A DNA stretch of 64,000 nt from Gynuella sunshinyii YC6258 (GTDB lineage Bacteria; Pseudomonadota; Gammaproteobacteria; Pseudomonadales; Natronospirillaceae): NCBI RefSeq assembly GCF_000940805.1, contig NZ_CP007142.1, positions 5,122,593-5,186,592 of the forward strand, given 5' to 3'. A program made the translations under genes and the position numbers. Below, piece by piece: positions 34,782-45,005 of the stretch (its first letter is position 1; each line of letters begins with the position of its first letter). A model generated the notes under the pieces. It was given only the letters and a program-made list of their open reading frames with translations, searched no databases and was not told the DNA's origin.

Positions 34782-36035
34782 TCAGGTGAACACCAGCTGT
34801 CCCATACCATACACTGCCAGACATCCAAGCGTGTAAGAGAGCAACAACAGCGGGAAATAGCGAATGTATGCCCCGAACGTCAGCCCCTTCACTTTACTCA
34901 TGGCCACTACACCCGCCGCTGAACCAATGACCAACAGGGATCCACCGACTCCAACAGAGTACGTTAATACCATCCACTCTGGTTTGGCCATATCGATACC
35001 GGCTTTTAACAATGCGGCTGTCAACGGCACGTTATCAATCGCAGCAGACAACAGCCCCATCAGGTAGTTCGCAGCGAATGGCGGCAATACGTGGTAAATC
35101 TGTACCAGACTGTTGAGCACATGAATTTCTTTCAGCACTCCAACAATCATCAAAACCCCCAGGAAGAACATCAGGGTTTCAAACTCAATAATACGGATAT
35201 ATTCCATGATCGGATCTTCATCGATGTCTTCATTGAAGAAACGGGCAATCAGGAACATCAACGACAATCCGGTCAGGAAGGTCAGCACCGGTGGAATCTG
35301 GAAGAAAATATTCAGCAGGATCGTACCGACAATCGTACACAGGAAGGTGATGCCGATCAGCATATCCACCTGGCGCACTTCTTTGGAGTGACTGCGACTG
35401 ATCTCAATGGTTTCACTCGATGCGGTCATGGACAACGCCACGGCCAGAACCATGACTGCCGCCAGAGCAGGCGCAATCAGATAGAGCAAATCAATAATGG
35501 ATACCTTGCCGGCCAGGAAGACCATCAGCGTGGTCACATCACCGGTGATCAATGACACCCCACCCGAGTTGACCGAAAAAACCACCAGGGTAGCAAACTT
35601 GATGGTTTTCTTATCGGACAATCGCAACGACAAAATCAATGCCATGGAAACCAATGTCGCGGTGATGTTGTCAGCCAGCGAGGAGAATACAAAGCAGAAT
35701 ATTGCCACCAGAAACATCAACGCCCGCTCGCTGATCCGGTTGGGCAGGATGATGTATATCATGTTTTCGATCATCCCTTTTTTATTCAGGTAAGCGACGA
35801 ACGTCATGGCCGCCAGCAGGAACAACCAAAGGCTGGCAATTTCGGCAATATTCTCACCCAGAGCATCGATAACTGACTCATGACCTTCCGTTCCGGAGGA
35901 ACTGATAAACAGAATGATCCAGGAGATAGTCCCTACGAATAACGTTGTCTTTGCTTTGTTGATATGAATTTTTTCTTCCAGCACTACACCCAGCAAGGCG
36001 ACAACTGCAAGAGCAACCAGAATAATATTCAACAT
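34782..36035 (-). CDS. nhaD: Na+/H+ antiporter NhaD
   Basis: 417 residues, almost wholly hydrophobic with about 12 helices. Family stretches include SSLADNITATLVSMALILSL, FSVNSGGVSLITGDVTTLMV and SAAIDNVPLTAALLKAGIDM, the ion-transporter (IT) superfamily motifs with the conserved Asp-Asn pairs. NhaD antiporters extrude Na+ in halotolerant and marine bacteria. Single gene with its own terminator; a 229-bp gap upstream should hold its promoter. Confidence 0.92.
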   Translation of the reverse strand: MLNIILVALAVVALLGVVLEEKIHINKAKTTLFVGTISWIILFISSSGTEGHESVIDALGENIAEIASLWLFLLAAMTFVAYLNKKGMIENMIYIILPNRISERALMFLVAIFCFVFSSLADNITATLVSMALILSLRLSDKKTIKFATLVVFSVNSGGVSLITGDVTTLMVFLAGKVSIIDLLYLIAPALAAVMVLAVALSMTASSETIEISRSHSKEVRQVDMLIGITFLCTIVGTILLNIFFQIPPVLTFLTGLSLMFLIARFFNEDIDEDPIMEYIRIIEFETLMFFLGVLMIVGVLKEIHVLNSLVQIYHVLPPFAANYLMGLLSAAIDNVPLTAALLKAGIDMAKPEWMVLTYSVGVGGSLLVIGSAAGVVAMSKVKGLTFGAYIRYFPLLLLSYTLGCLAVYGMGQLVFT

Positions 36036-36264
36036 TGAAATTAATCGCTTATGTGTTCAGATTTAAAGGAGGTTTGACGCAAGTCAAGGAAAATTGGAAG
36101 CGGGATGATACCGGCTTTACCAGCAACATGCGACGGGTGACAGGGAATAATTACTATTTTTTTCCTTATCACCCCATCGATCATATCCAATGGCTACAGC
36201 CGTTACTTTGTAATGGTTTCCACTTGATTTGACGATACCCTGAACTCTTGATGATTTCCGGTGA

Positions 36265-37074
36265 TTAGTTCCTCACCAGTTCATAGGCCTCGCGAATTTT
36301 CTGGGTTTTTTCTGTGGCCAGCTTGACCATTTCCTCGGGCAACCCTTTGGCAACCAGTTTGTCGGGATGATGTTGGCTCATTAACCGTCGATATGCCTTC
36401 TTGATTTCGGCCTGTGAACTGTCTGACCCTATACCCAGCAGTTCAAACGCCTCCTTCCGGGACATGGACTGCTCTGCCCGTGCGGCCCGATGGCCGGAAT
36501 GCTGGTAATCACCGCCGATGCCGATAGCCGCTTTCACCAGTGCTTCAATCTGGCGATATACATCTTCGTGAAACCCCAGCAACTCACATAAGCGCAACAA
36601 CAATGCATCTTCACTCGGGTGTAATACACCATCGGCATACGCCGCCTGAACCTGAATCTCCATGAACATGCGCATCAGATTTGCGCGCCGGCCACATTCA
36701 CTGCGTAACTGTTTCATCACATCTTCAAGGGGAAAATCCGACTCCTTGCCTTTGTAGAACAGCTTTTGGGCAGCCTGGCGCATCTCTGCAGACAGGTTCA
36801 TCTGCTGCATCACCGTCTCAGCCATGGCAATTTCATTTTTGGATACCCGGCCATCCGCCTTGGCCACCGCGCCCATCACCGAAAACGTCGCAGTGAAAAA
36901 AGCCATCTGTACTCGTTCCTGTTCTCCTGGAGAAAGGTCAGGCCCGTCTATATTGGTAAAGTGTTTGGCACCCACATCAACGTTATGCCCAAACACCACT
37001 CCCAGCAATGCACCTATTGGTCCTCCCACCAAAAAGCCAAAAGCACCACCTACTATTTTTCCCCACCAGCTCAT
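36265..37074 (-). CDS. djlA: Membrane-anchored DnaJ-like co-chaperone DjlA
   Basis: 269 residues. A glycine-rich N-terminal membrane segment (GKIVGGAFGFLVGGPIGALL) is followed by a TerB-like helical domain (residues ~55-170). The C-terminal J-domain has HPD in MSQHHPDKLVAKG and ends QKIREAYELVRN. It stimulates DnaK at the inner membrane. Length and domain order match gammaproteobacterial DjlA. Monocistronic. Confidence 0.94.
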   Translation of the reverse strand: MSWWGKIVGGAFGFLVGGPIGALLGVVFGHNVDVGAKHFTNIDGPDLSPGEQERVQMAFFTATFSVMGAVAKADGRVSKNEIAMAETVMQQMNLSAEMRQAAQKLFYKGKESDFPLEDVMKQLRSECGRRANLMRMFMEIQVQAAYADGVLHPSEDALLLRLCELLGFHEDVYRQIEALVKAAIGIGGDYQHSGHRAARAEQSMSRKEAFELLGIGSDSSQAEIKKAYRRLMSQHHPDKLVAKGLPEEMVKLATEKTQKIREAYELVRN

Positions 37075-37322
37075 CTGATACCTCTCGTCTGCAAGCCCTA
37101 CATTGAGTCATGCCGGATCCTCCCGGCGGCCTATATCTTACCCATTAATGCCAGGGATAATCCCTTGAAAGCAGCAAAATTTTTCATTCTCCACACAAAA
37201 TTAATGAGGTGAGGATGCAAACATCTTTTTAAAACCCGATCTAAATCCGACTCATTATGACGGCTGCCAGTACTTCTGCTTATTCATCAGATAAACCACC
37301 TGGCTCTGCTTGCTGAAAAACC

Positions 37323-38606
37323 ATGAGGCTGTTAAAACCGAAACCTGACAATCGATATAAGGGTAATCTCTTCGTGGCGGTTTCATTAAATTACGTGTCA
37401 TTGATCCGGCGTTACTGGCCAATGCTGGGTTTCGGACTTATTACGGTTTTTTGGGGTAATTTCGGTCAGTCTTTTTTTATCAGCTGGTTTGGAGCCGCCA
37501 TCCAGCGGGAGCTCAACCTGACAGCCACCACTTATGGGCTGACTTACTCTGCCGCCACGGTTATCAGCGGCCTTTCCATCATGATACTGGGAGGGCTGAT
37601 TGATAAAATCAAAATCCAGCATTTCGTCCTGTTGTCCAGCACAGGGCTATTCCTGGCTGCGCTGTTCATGTCTCAGGTCCAGAGTGTCAGTATGCTGTTA
37701 CTGGCATTTTTTATGTTGCGGTTTTTTGGCCAGGGCTTGTTACCCCATACCTCTGGCACCGCCATGTCAAAATACTTTTCCAGCAATCGCGGCAAGGCAT
37801 TGAGTATTTCATCAAACGGCGTGCCGCTCGGAGAAGCATTATTGCCGGCAATCGCGGTAGCGCTGATCGCAGCCATTGGCTGGCAACATACCTGGCTGGT
37901 AGTGGCCATCACGGTTCCATTGCTGTTTCTGCCGATGGCGCTGTGGCTGCTGAAAATATCCGGTCCGGCGGAAGCTGAACAGACCACGTACTCCCACACA
38001 GCAGCAGGTCAGGCCGACGGCTCCCGGCGGACACTGCTGACTGACCGGCGTTTCTGGTGTGCACTGCCGCTGGTGTTGATGCCGCCGTTTTCCGTCACCG
38101 GGATATTCATTCACCAGGGTTTTATTCTGGAACAAAAACACTGGTCGAGCACATTGTTTGCGCTGACGTTTACCGTCTATGGGGTCATACACTGGTGTGC
38201 ATCATTTGTCACAGGACCACTGATTGATCGCTACAGCGCCACCCGTTTATTCAGTTTTCTGGGTGTTCCTTTTGCCATTGGCCTGATCCTGACCGGCTCA
38301 CTGAATCACGTCTACATGGCGTTTGTCATGATGATCATGATGGGCCTGGGCATGAGTATGATGGGATCGGTCGTCGGTTCCATGTGGGCAGAGGTTTACG
38401 GCACTGCCAATCTGGGCAGTATCCGCTCGCTCATAACATCCCTGATTATTTTGAGTACGTCGGCTTCGCCGATACTGCTGGGTTTTCTGATTGATCACGG
38501 AATGACCGCCAATCAATTACTGACGGCCCTGGGAACATACGCCCTGATCAGTACGATATTGAGCTTGTTTTCCTATCACCGCCGGATCGCCATACCCCGT
38601 CGATGA
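37323..38606 (+). CDS. MFS transporter
   Basis: 427 residues with about 12 hydrophobic helices in two halves. The region after helix 2 (IMILGGLIDKIKIQHFVLLS) and the matching VTGPLIDRYSATRLFSF in the second half are the major facilitator loop motifs. Resembles the NarK/oxalate-formate antiporter-like part of MFS, but the substrate is unknown. A downstream in-frame ATG is possible; the first ~30 residues before the first helix are less certain. Confidence 0.85.
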   Translation: MRLLKPKPDNRYKGNLFVAVSLNYVSLIRRYWPMLGFGLITVFWGNFGQSFFISWFGAAIQRELNLTATTYGLTYSAATVISGLSIMILGGLIDKIKIQHFVLLSSTGLFLAALFMSQVQSVSMLLLAFFMLRFFGQGLLPHTSGTAMSKYFSSNRGKALSISSNGVPLGEALLPAIAVALIAAIGWQHTWLVVAITVPLLFLPMALWLLKISGPAEAEQTTYSHTAAGQADGSRRTLLTDRRFWCALPLVLMPPFSVTGIFIHQGFILEQKHWSSTLFALTFTVYGVIHWCASFVTGPLIDRYSATRLFSFLGVPFAIGLILTGSLNHVYMAFVMMIMMGLGMSMMGSVVGSMWAEVYGTANLGSIRSLITSLIILSTSASPILLGFLIDHGMTANQLLTALGTYALISTILSLFSYHRRIAIPRR

Positions 38607-38625
38607 ACATTGCCGGGAGTTCGTC

Positions 38626-39606
38626 TTACTGATTCAACGCAGCCATGATGTCAGCAATCTTGCGTTTCAGCCGCATCTCGTTGGCTTTACCCATACGAAC
38701 ATACAGCTTCTGGATCGGGTCCTGAGCTTCATTTCCTTCATCCAGGAATTCATATCGGCCATAAGCATCCTGGGGTTTCAGGTAGTAGTTGGTCTGTTCA
38801 ATCGGGTTGGTGTCCAGCAATACCTGTAATGCCTGCCGGGTACGTGATGCGAACGAGATATTGCCATAGCCCAGCAACGAAAACTCTTCTTCGAATCGCG
38901 GCAGGTAAACCTTATAGGTGGCCACCAGTGTTGAGGTTTTGAGGTTGGAAATCATATCGATATAGGTGACATAACGAGCATAGTTGTTCTCGCTGATGGC
39001 GAGCCCAGCAGATGTTTCCCGGGCAATAAAGTTACTTCTGGGCGTAGGCACCACCATTTGCCGATAAACGAGATCATGCTCGGCAATACCGTTGATCACT
39101 GACACAAAACGAGACACCAGATTATCAGTCAGTACCCATTGAGTGATCAGGTCTGCCGAAGGCTCGTCGTTATATAATTCTCTGGCCCGCTCCTGAATTA
39201 CCTCAGCCTTTGGCGGCTCACCGTCAGTACCCAGGTCGTCAATGGTTGCCAGGGTTACTGGTTCAGCAACTTTGGTGGGTTGCCCTGATTCTTCGGATTG
39301 TTCTGCCAATTGCTCATTAAAATCCGGATCCAGAGTCTCTGCGGTGCTGGCTTGATTGGTCGTCTGACCTGACGACGTGGATGGCCCGTTGGGGCTGACA
39401 TTGGAAGGCGTGTCCGGAACAGGGATGGTTTCGACCGACGTAACAGAGTCATTATCGCGAACCAGGTTGCTGAAGAAACTGCTGGATACAAAACCGGCAA
39501 TCACGATGGCCAGAATAATAATCAACAAAATCATGATATAAATCAGCGGAACCCGACCCTGCTGATTCCGACGATTTAACATAACTGACTGGCCTTTTTT
39601 TATCAT
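38626..39606 (-). CDS. DUF3014 family membrane-anchored protein
   Basis: About 326 residues from the ATG at 39606 (MIKKGQSVML; GGAG ten bases upstream); the ATG at 39582 is also possible. A single N-terminal helix (IYIMILLIIILAIVIAGFV) is followed by a Ser/Thr/Pro/Gln-rich spacer of ~100 residues. The C-terminal domain (VLTDNLVSRFVSVINGIAEH ... LVATYKVYLPRFEEEFSLLG) fits DUF3014. Probably periplasmic; function unknown. Divergent from recQ. Confidence 0.8.
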   Translation of the reverse strand: MIKKGQSVMLNRRNQQGRVPLIYIMILLIIILAIVIAGFVSSSFFSNLVRDNDSVTSVETIPVPDTPSNVSPNGPSTSSGQTTNQASTAETLDPDFNEQLAEQSEESGQPTKVAEPVTLATIDDLGTDGEPPKAEVIQERARELYNDEPSADLITQWVLTDNLVSRFVSVINGIAEHDLVYRQMVVPTPRSNFIARETSAGLAISENNYARYVTYIDMISNLKTSTLVATYKVYLPRFEEEFSLLGYGNISFASRTRQALQVLLDTNPIEQTNYYLKPQDAYGRYEFLDEGNEAQDPIQKLYVRMGKANEMRLKRKIADIMAALNQ

Positions 39607-39730
39607 AAGACTGCGACTCCACGTTCTGACCGGATATGTACAGAGATCGTTCAATACTAAGGTAAAGCGGTACTGCCTTCCAAGGGATTCAGGTATTCTA
39701 CAGAGTTTTTACGCTGGTAAATTTCAGGCA

Positions 39731-41536
39731 ATGCTCCAACAGGCTTTATATCTTCTCGAACACACTTATGGCTATTCAGCCTTTCGCGGTCAACAGCAGC
39801 ATATCATCGAATCCGCGCTGGCCGGTGAGGATGTGCTGGTTCTGATGCCAACCGGTGGCGGCAAAAGCCTGTGTTATCAGATCCCGGCACTGATACGCCC
39901 AGGTCTGGGCATTATCGTGTCACCGTTGATCGCCCTGATGCAGGATCAGGTTTCCACATTAACGCAACTGGGCATCAAAGCAGCATTCCTGAACTCGACG
40001 CTAAGCGCGGACGAACGACGCACCGTCGCGTATGATCTGCGCCAGGGAAACATAGACCTGCTCTATATCGCTCCGGAGCGGCTGCTGCAACCTGGCACAT
40101 TACAGTGGCTGCAACAGTTTCAGATCTCTCTGATTGCCATTGATGAAGCGCACTGTGTCAGCCAATGGGGTCATGACTTCCGGGCCGATTATCTGCAATT
40201 GAATCAATTGCGCGAGGCTTTCCCCGGGGTGCCAAGAATAGCCCTGACCGCCACTGCCACCCCCCGGACTCAGGAAGAAATTGTTCAGCGTCTTGAGCTC
40301 AATGCCCCAAAGCAGTTTGTCAGCAGTTTTGACCGACCGAACATTCGTTACTCGGTTCAGGCCAAACAGGACGGCCGCAAGCAGCTGATCAAATTTCTGG
40401 CCACCCAACGGGGCAACTCAGGCATCATCTATTGTCTGTCGCGGAAGAAAGTCGAGGCGACCAGCGAATGGCTGCAAAGCCGTGGGTTGAATGCACTGCC
40501 GTATCATGCCGGACTGCCAACCGAGTTACGGGCTCATCATCTGACCCGTTTTCTGCGCGAAGAGGAGATCATCATGGTGGCCACCATTGCCTTTGGGATG
40601 GGCATCGATAAGCCCGATGTACGCTTTGTGGCGCATCTCGATCTGCCCAAAAGTATGGAGGCTTACTATCAGGAAACCGGCCGCGCCGGTCGTGATGGCG
40701 AACCCGCCGAAGCCTGGATGGTCTACGGCCTCAATGATGTCATGCACTTGAGTCAGATGGTGGACCGCAGCGAAGCTCATGAAATCTTCAAACGCAATGA
40801 AAAAGCCAAACTTGAAGCCTTGCTGGGATGGTGCGAGGAAACCAGTTGCCGGCGTCGCTCTCTGCTGGCCTATTTTGGTGAACAACACGAGACCGACTGC
40901 GGCAATTGCGATACCTGTCTGACACCCCCCAAAACCTGGGATGCCACTGAACCGGCGCGCAAGCTGTTATCGTGTATCTATCGCACCGGCCAGCGCTTCG
41001 GTGCCGGACACGTTATCGATGTGCTGCGGGGAAAAATGAATGAACGCATGAAGGATCTCGGCCATAACCACTTAAGTGTATTTAACATTGGTGCACAACT
41101 CAGTGAGCAAAAATGGCGCTCTATTGTCCGACAGCTACTGGTCAAAGGATTTATTCATTCCGACGCGGATCAATACGGTGCCATCAGTCTGATGGAAAGA
41201 TCCCGCCCGTTATTACGGGGCGAAATACAGCTGTTTTTGCGTGAAGATATTGACTCCAAACCTGAAAATATGCGAAAAACCAAAACCTCCCGCTACAACG
41301 AAGTCAGTGACAATGATCGCGAACTCTGGCAGGCGTTGCGGGCCTGCCGGAAAACCCTGGCCGACGAATTCGGCATCGCTCCGTATATGGTCTTCCACGA
41401 TGCAACCCTAATGGAAATGATGGAATATCGTCCCGAAACAGCCGACCAGTTACTGGGCATTTCCGGTGTGGGCGAATCCAAGCTGGAAAAATTCGGCGAT
41501 GCGTTTCTGGAGGTTTTGCGGGAGCATGCTGAATAA
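39731..41536 (+). CDS. recQ: ATP-dependent DNA helicase RecQ
   Basis: 601 residues, close to the usual ~610. Motif I is PTGGGKSLCYQ, motif II IDEAHCVSQWGHDFR, motif III ALTATATP, and motif VI QETGRAGRDG. The zinc site follows (CEETSCRRR ... DCGNCDTC), then winged-helix and HRDC domains (GISGVGESKLEKFGDAFL at the C-terminus). It unwinds DNA 3'-5' in recombination and repair. Monocistronic. Confidence 0.97.
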   Translation: MLQQALYLLEHTYGYSAFRGQQQHIIESALAGEDVLVLMPTGGGKSLCYQIPALIRPGLGIIVSPLIALMQDQVSTLTQLGIKAAFLNSTLSADERRTVAYDLRQGNIDLLYIAPERLLQPGTLQWLQQFQISLIAIDEAHCVSQWGHDFRADYLQLNQLREAFPGVPRIALTATATPRTQEEIVQRLELNAPKQFVSSFDRPNIRYSVQAKQDGRKQLIKFLATQRGNSGIIYCLSRKKVEATSEWLQSRGLNALPYHAGLPTELRAHHLTRFLREEEIIMVATIAFGMGIDKPDVRFVAHLDLPKSMEAYYQETGRAGRDGEPAEAWMVYGLNDVMHLSQMVDRSEAHEIFKRNEKAKLEALLGWCEETSCRRRSLLAYFGEQHETDCGNCDTCLTPPKTWDATEPARKLLSCIYRTGQRFGAGHVIDVLRGKMNERMKDLGHNHLSVFNIGAQLSEQKWRSIVRQLLVKGFIHSDADQYGAISLMERSRPLLRGEIQLFLREDIDSKPENMRKTKTSRYNEVSDNDRELWQALRACRKTLADEFGIAPYMVFHDATLMEMMEYRPETADQLLGISGVGESKLEKFGDAFLEVLREHAE

Positions 41537-41616
41537 TTCTGTAACGTAGTGTACTCATTGCTTCTTTACCAGCAGTAAATACCCGCCGGGTTCTGATATA
41601 TCCAACAGGAGTAATT

Positions 41617-42408
41617 ATGGAAATAGATTACCTCAATGCCGGTTCGGGAGAATTGATTGTCCTGGTCCATGGTGCCCTCGCAGACAAGCGCATGTGGATA
41701 CCGCACATGAATCTGTTGCAGGATAAATATGAAGTGCTGTCACTGACCCAGCGTCACTTTGATGGCCAATCTCAAGGCCCATTCGGATTGAATACTCACG
41801 CACAGGATCTGGCAGAGTTTTTGGGTAACCAGTTTTCAACGCACTCACGTATTCACCTGATTGGCTGGTCTTATGGTGCCGATGTTGTACTCAATACCTT
41901 GACTCAACATGCATTGCCAGTGTCCAGCGCCATGGTCTACGAACCCGGCTTTCCAGGCTGTGTCAATGAGACAGATATGGCACTGCTGGGTAGCGATGCC
42001 CAACAGATGTTTGGCCCGGTATTCAGCGCAGTAGCAGAAGGGCAACTGGACAAGGCGGTGGAAGCATTGATCGATGGTTCGGGCAACCAGACCGGTTATT
42101 TTCACTCGCAACCGGAAGTCCTGAAAAAACAACAACTCGAACTTGCCAACACGCTGCCGCTACAACTGGATCGCAGTGAATTTCCCAAACTGGATGAAAT
42201 CGCCTTGGGGAACCTGGACATCCCGGTCACAGTTGCTTTTGGCAGTCGAACCAGAAGCCTGTTTGGCGTTGTTTCTAAATCCGTGCACCATGCCATTCCA
42301 GGCAGTCAATTGTGCGAAATCGAAGGTGCGAATCATATGTTGCCGCTGGAAAGCCCGGACAAATTCACCACCATTATTTCAGAACATATGGAAAGGATTC
42401 AGCGATAA
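41617..42408 (+). CDS. Alpha/beta-hydrolase
   Basis: 263 residues. The oxyanion-hole region is VLVHGALADKRMW, the nucleophile elbow GWSYGAD (G-x-S-x-G), and the C-terminal catalytic His is in EGANHMLPLE. CAGGAG precedes the ATG. Substrate unknown. Followed by its own hairpin terminator, so probably monocistronic. Confidence 0.88.
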   Translation: MEIDYLNAGSGELIVLVHGALADKRMWIPHMNLLQDKYEVLSLTQRHFDGQSQGPFGLNTHAQDLAEFLGNQFSTHSRIHLIGWSYGADVVLNTLTQHALPVSSAMVYEPGFPGCVNETDMALLGSDAQQMFGPVFSAVAEGQLDKAVEALIDGSGNQTGYFHSQPEVLKKQQLELANTLPLQLDRSEFPKLDEIALGNLDIPVTVAFGSRTRSLFGVVSKSVHHAIPGSQLCEIEGANHMLPLESPDKFTTIISEHMERIQR

Positions 42409-42437
42409 TTCAGCGTGTGCATCAGACACTACCGTTC

Positions 42438-42465
42438 ATCAGGGGATGCGGATAAATCCCCTGAT
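42438..42465 (+). terminator. Hairpin terminator after the alpha/beta-hydrolase gene
   Basis: ATCAGGGGAT (42438-42447) pairs perfectly over 10 bp with ATCCCCTGAT (42456-42465) and is followed by CATTTCGTT. It starts 29 bp past the hydrolase stop. Confidence 0.65.
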
Positions 42466-42547
42466 CATTTCGTTATCCATCAGCCGGCCAAGAACACCCG
42501 GCTGTTTCAATCTCTGACAACAAAGCACAAAAAATATAAGGATCATA

Positions 42548-42985
42548 ATGAAATACCATTACCTTCTGCCATTCATCGCAATCGGTGCGTTTACCGGCTG
42601 TGCCACTGCCCCTACTGAACTGAAGGACGTTGAGGCCATTTCATACGCAGACACCGTCTACCTGAAACAGGAAGATGTGTTTTCAGCATTCAATGCGTAT
42701 GAAACTAAAATCAACAATCGTGTAAACCGGTTGGAATATCAGGTCAATGAACTGGAATCCAGATTGGAAAATATGGCTACCAGTGCTGACAACAACTCGA
42801 CGGTGGAAATCGTCGATGGCAGCCGAAAACAATGGGCCTGTACCCTGACCCATTCAGAGAAACGCTTTATGGCGCAATCATTGAATAAGGCAGCAGCTAC
42901 ATTTAACGTGATTAATAAATGTCTGGCTGGCGGTGTCGATGATTTTTATTGTCAGGAAAGAGATGTCGTCTGTTCAGACGAATAA
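42548..42985 (+). CDS. Small lipoprotein with coiled coil
   Basis: 145 residues. The signal peptide ends in the lipobox GAFTGC (Cys18). A heptad-rich segment (AYETKINNRVNRLEYQVNEL, then ESRLENM) predicts a short coiled coil. The C-terminal part has four cysteines (WACTLTH, INKCLAGG, YCQERDVVC). AAGGA precedes the ATG. No family recognised; a structural envelope role is only a guess. Confidence 0.75.
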   Translation: MKYHYLLPFIAIGAFTGCATAPTELKDVEAISYADTVYLKQEDVFSAFNAYETKINNRVNRLEYQVNELESRLENMATSADNNSTVEIVDGSRKQWACTLTHSEKRFMAQSLNKAAATFNVINKCLAGGVDDFYCQERDVVCSDE

Positions 42986-43009
42986 TATCGGCTCCGTGCC
43001 ACTATCCAC

Positions 43010-43036
43010 GCCAGCCTGACCTCAACACAGGCTGGC
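43010..43036. terminator. Convergent terminator hairpin
   Basis: GCCAGCCTG (43010-43018) and CAGGCTGGC (43028-43036) form a perfect 9-bp stem between the two convergent lipoprotein genes. No long T-run on either side. Confidence 0.5.
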
Positions 43037-43072
43037 TCGTCACCGTCACACGGTTGACTCTAAAACAAATTT

Positions 43073-43711
43073 TCAGCTACCGGCGTTTTCGATACCTTTT
43101 TGCTTCAACCAGTCACATGACGGTTGGTAGCCGGATGAACAGGCTGTGGTCTGCATAAATACATCATCACCAACCGATTTTCCGTCATACGACACCGCAA
43201 TGTTATAGCAACTGTCAAAATCGCTCGAACAAACCTGTCCGGCGACATTTTTCCAGCTGACGCAGGCGGAACCATCTCCCAACAGGCAGGATTGTCCAAA
43301 ATACTGGAGTGCCGAAACATTTTCGCCGGCCTGTTGATGCTGTACTCCAAGGTTGGTACACGCCACTGAGTCCTTCAGGCTGCACCCCATTTCCCAGAAC
43401 GAGACCGCTTCCCCAGCCTTTCCATCGGCATAATACTGATTGCCGACATTGGCACATCCCACGGAACTGCCCAGCCTGCAGGCTTTTTTATTCCAATACA
43501 GCGCATCATCGGAACGGTCTGCGAATTGCAGGCAGGCCGCCGCATCACCACCATCGCATTGGATCATCAGTGGATCACCGGCCGGAAGCGGCAGACCCGC
43601 AGTTTCTTCGGTCGAATTCCCGCAACCGGCCAGAGCCATCGCCAGACAGCCACCAATGCACCAGCGGAACGATGTTGAAAACAGGTGGATATTGTTTTGA
43701 GGCATATTCAT
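43073..43711 (-). CDS. Cysteine-rich lipoprotein with Sel1/Hcp-like repeats
   Basis: 212 residues from the ATG at 43711 with AAGGAG six bases upstream. Lipobox LALAGC-like (Cys30). The mature protein has repeated ~35-residue helical units with paired cysteines (GDAAACLQFAD, GSSVGCANVGNQYYAD, KDSVACTNLGVQHQQAG, GDGSACVSW). This is the pattern of Sel1-like/Helicobacter cysteine-rich repeat proteins, with disulfides linking each helix pair. Probably a periplasmic or surface protein-binding scaffold. Confidence 0.75.
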   Translation of the reverse strand: MNMPQNNIHLFSTSFRWCIGGCLAMALAGCGNSTEETAGLPLPAGDPLMIQCDGGDAAACLQFADRSDDALYWNKKACRLGSSVGCANVGNQYYADGKAGEAVSFWEMGCSLKDSVACTNLGVQHQQAGENVSALQYFGQSCLLGDGSACVSWKNVAGQVCSSDFDSCYNIAVSYDGKSVGDDVFMQTTACSSGYQPSCDWLKQKGIENAGS

Positions 43712-44030
43712 TGAATACTCCTTTTCAGGTAATTAAATCGATGACGCTCGCTGTGGCTTTGAGTGTAGCTGCGTTGAACAAAAATGCTGCATCGACACAC
43801 GGCTCCACAATGCACCATTTTGGGTCGGCGACTATAATATGATTACTGCACCCGGTCGAGCGGCCATGTACTAAAACTGTGGAGTCAGTCACTGACCATA
43901 TTCAATCTGCCCGACGGACAGGTCATCACGGTAACAACAAAGGGAAACGGGCAAGGTGTCCAGCAAAGATGCCGTGCAGGGACAGGGAGAGAGAAAGAGC
44001 AGAAAGAGGACAGGAAGAGAAGAATCTGAC
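43712..44030. other. Intergenic region with purine-rich tract
   Basis: About 320 bp without a gene. The last ~90 bp are strikingly purine-rich on the plus strand (GGGAGAGAGAAAGAGCAGAA, from about 43984). I saw no coding frame or strong hairpin. It should hold the promoter of the Sel1-like lipoprotein. Confidence 0.4.
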
Positions 44031-44042
44031 GACCGGCCGGTC
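44031..44042. repeat. Perfect 12-bp palindrome GACCGGCCGGTC
   Basis: It lies 34 bp past the stop of the dienelactone-hydrolase-like gene. It could be part of that gene's termination signal or a protein-binding site; nothing decides between these. Confidence 0.3.
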
Positions 44043-44076
44043 ATGAATGGTTAAGCGACCAGCCGGGTTATTTCGG

Positions 44077-44802
44077 TCAGGCCAGGACCTCGTCAAACAG
44101 ATCATGCATCATGGCAAACGCCCGTCTGGCAACAACCGGATTATATTGAGTCCTGCCAGGCATATTGGCGTAGGGATCGGTAAACGCATGCAGGGTTTTA
44201 CCAAAATTCACCAGCTGCCAATCGGCTCCAATACGAGTCATCTCAGCTTCAAATGCCAGTCTTTCAGCTTCGGGTACTAACGGATCATCTGCCCCGTTGA
44301 GTACCAGCACCGGTCCGGCGGGGGTTTTGGACTGTTCCGGGTTCGGTGTCTGCAACAAACCATGCAACGAGACGAATGCCTTCATCGGCACTCCGGCGCG
44401 AGCCATTTCCAGGATACAGGCACCACCAAAACAGAAACCAAACACGGCGAGATTGTCTGCATTGACCCCCATCGCCGTGGCCTCGGTTTTCAGCACTTCA
44501 TAAGCGGCCTGTAACCGACTGCGCAGACCAGCGTTATCCTGGGCCAGTCGTTGCATTTCATCCCGCAGCGCTTCAACAGAGGCAGAATGAAATTCCACAC
44601 CATAGGGGTCCAGCACCAGAATCACACTGTCTTGTTTTACCTGCTCACTGGCCACTTCAATCGCCAAAGGACTGATCCCTTTAAAATTGGGGGCCATCAA
44701 CAGCCCGCGAGTTGGCTTGCTGCCTTCCACATACACCAGGCGGCCTTCGAAAGATCGGCCCTCGTGCTCGTAGGCTATCGGCTTAACTATGACTTCACTC
44801 AT
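44077..44802 (-). CDS. Dienelactone-hydrolase family protein
   Basis: 241 residues from the ATG at 44802 (MSEVIVKPIAYEHEG), with GGAG eight bases upstream; longer readings lack a ribosome site. The nucleophile elbow FGFCFGGAC has Cys as in dienelactone hydrolases, the acid is in NGADDPLVPEAE, and the His is in GKTLHAFTDPYANMPG. Hydrolyses an unknown ester or lactone. Confidence 0.9.
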   Translation of the reverse strand: MSEVIVKPIAYEHEGRSFEGRLVYVEGSKPTRGLLMAPNFKGISPLAIEVASEQVKQDSVILVLDPYGVEFHSASVEALRDEMQRLAQDNAGLRSRLQAAYEVLKTEATAMGVNADNLAVFGFCFGGACILEMARAGVPMKAFVSLHGLLQTPNPEQSKTPAGPVLVLNGADDPLVPEAERLAFEAEMTRIGADWQLVNFGKTLHAFTDPYANMPGRTQYNPVVARRAFAMMHDLFDEVLA

Positions 44803-45005
44803 GCTTTGTTCTCCGTGGTCCAGAAAAAATGTCTGCAGATGACTCGTCACCGTCGACATGATGGCCAAATTTATCACTCGATACGAAACGCTGAAACCGT
44901 TGGCGGTCATCTTCACTCAATCCATTCAAAGGGTGCTTTTTTGCCCATGTCTGTATGGCATGACCGCCTTCTGATCAAAGACCGGATTGATGAATGGTCG
45001 AGGCG

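Noticed and set aside
34634-34828. 64-codon minus-strand frame between nhaD and iscA
   Set aside because: It crosses the nhaD terminator hairpin and the nif-type regulatory sites, has no ribosome site, and cannot be a real gene in that position.
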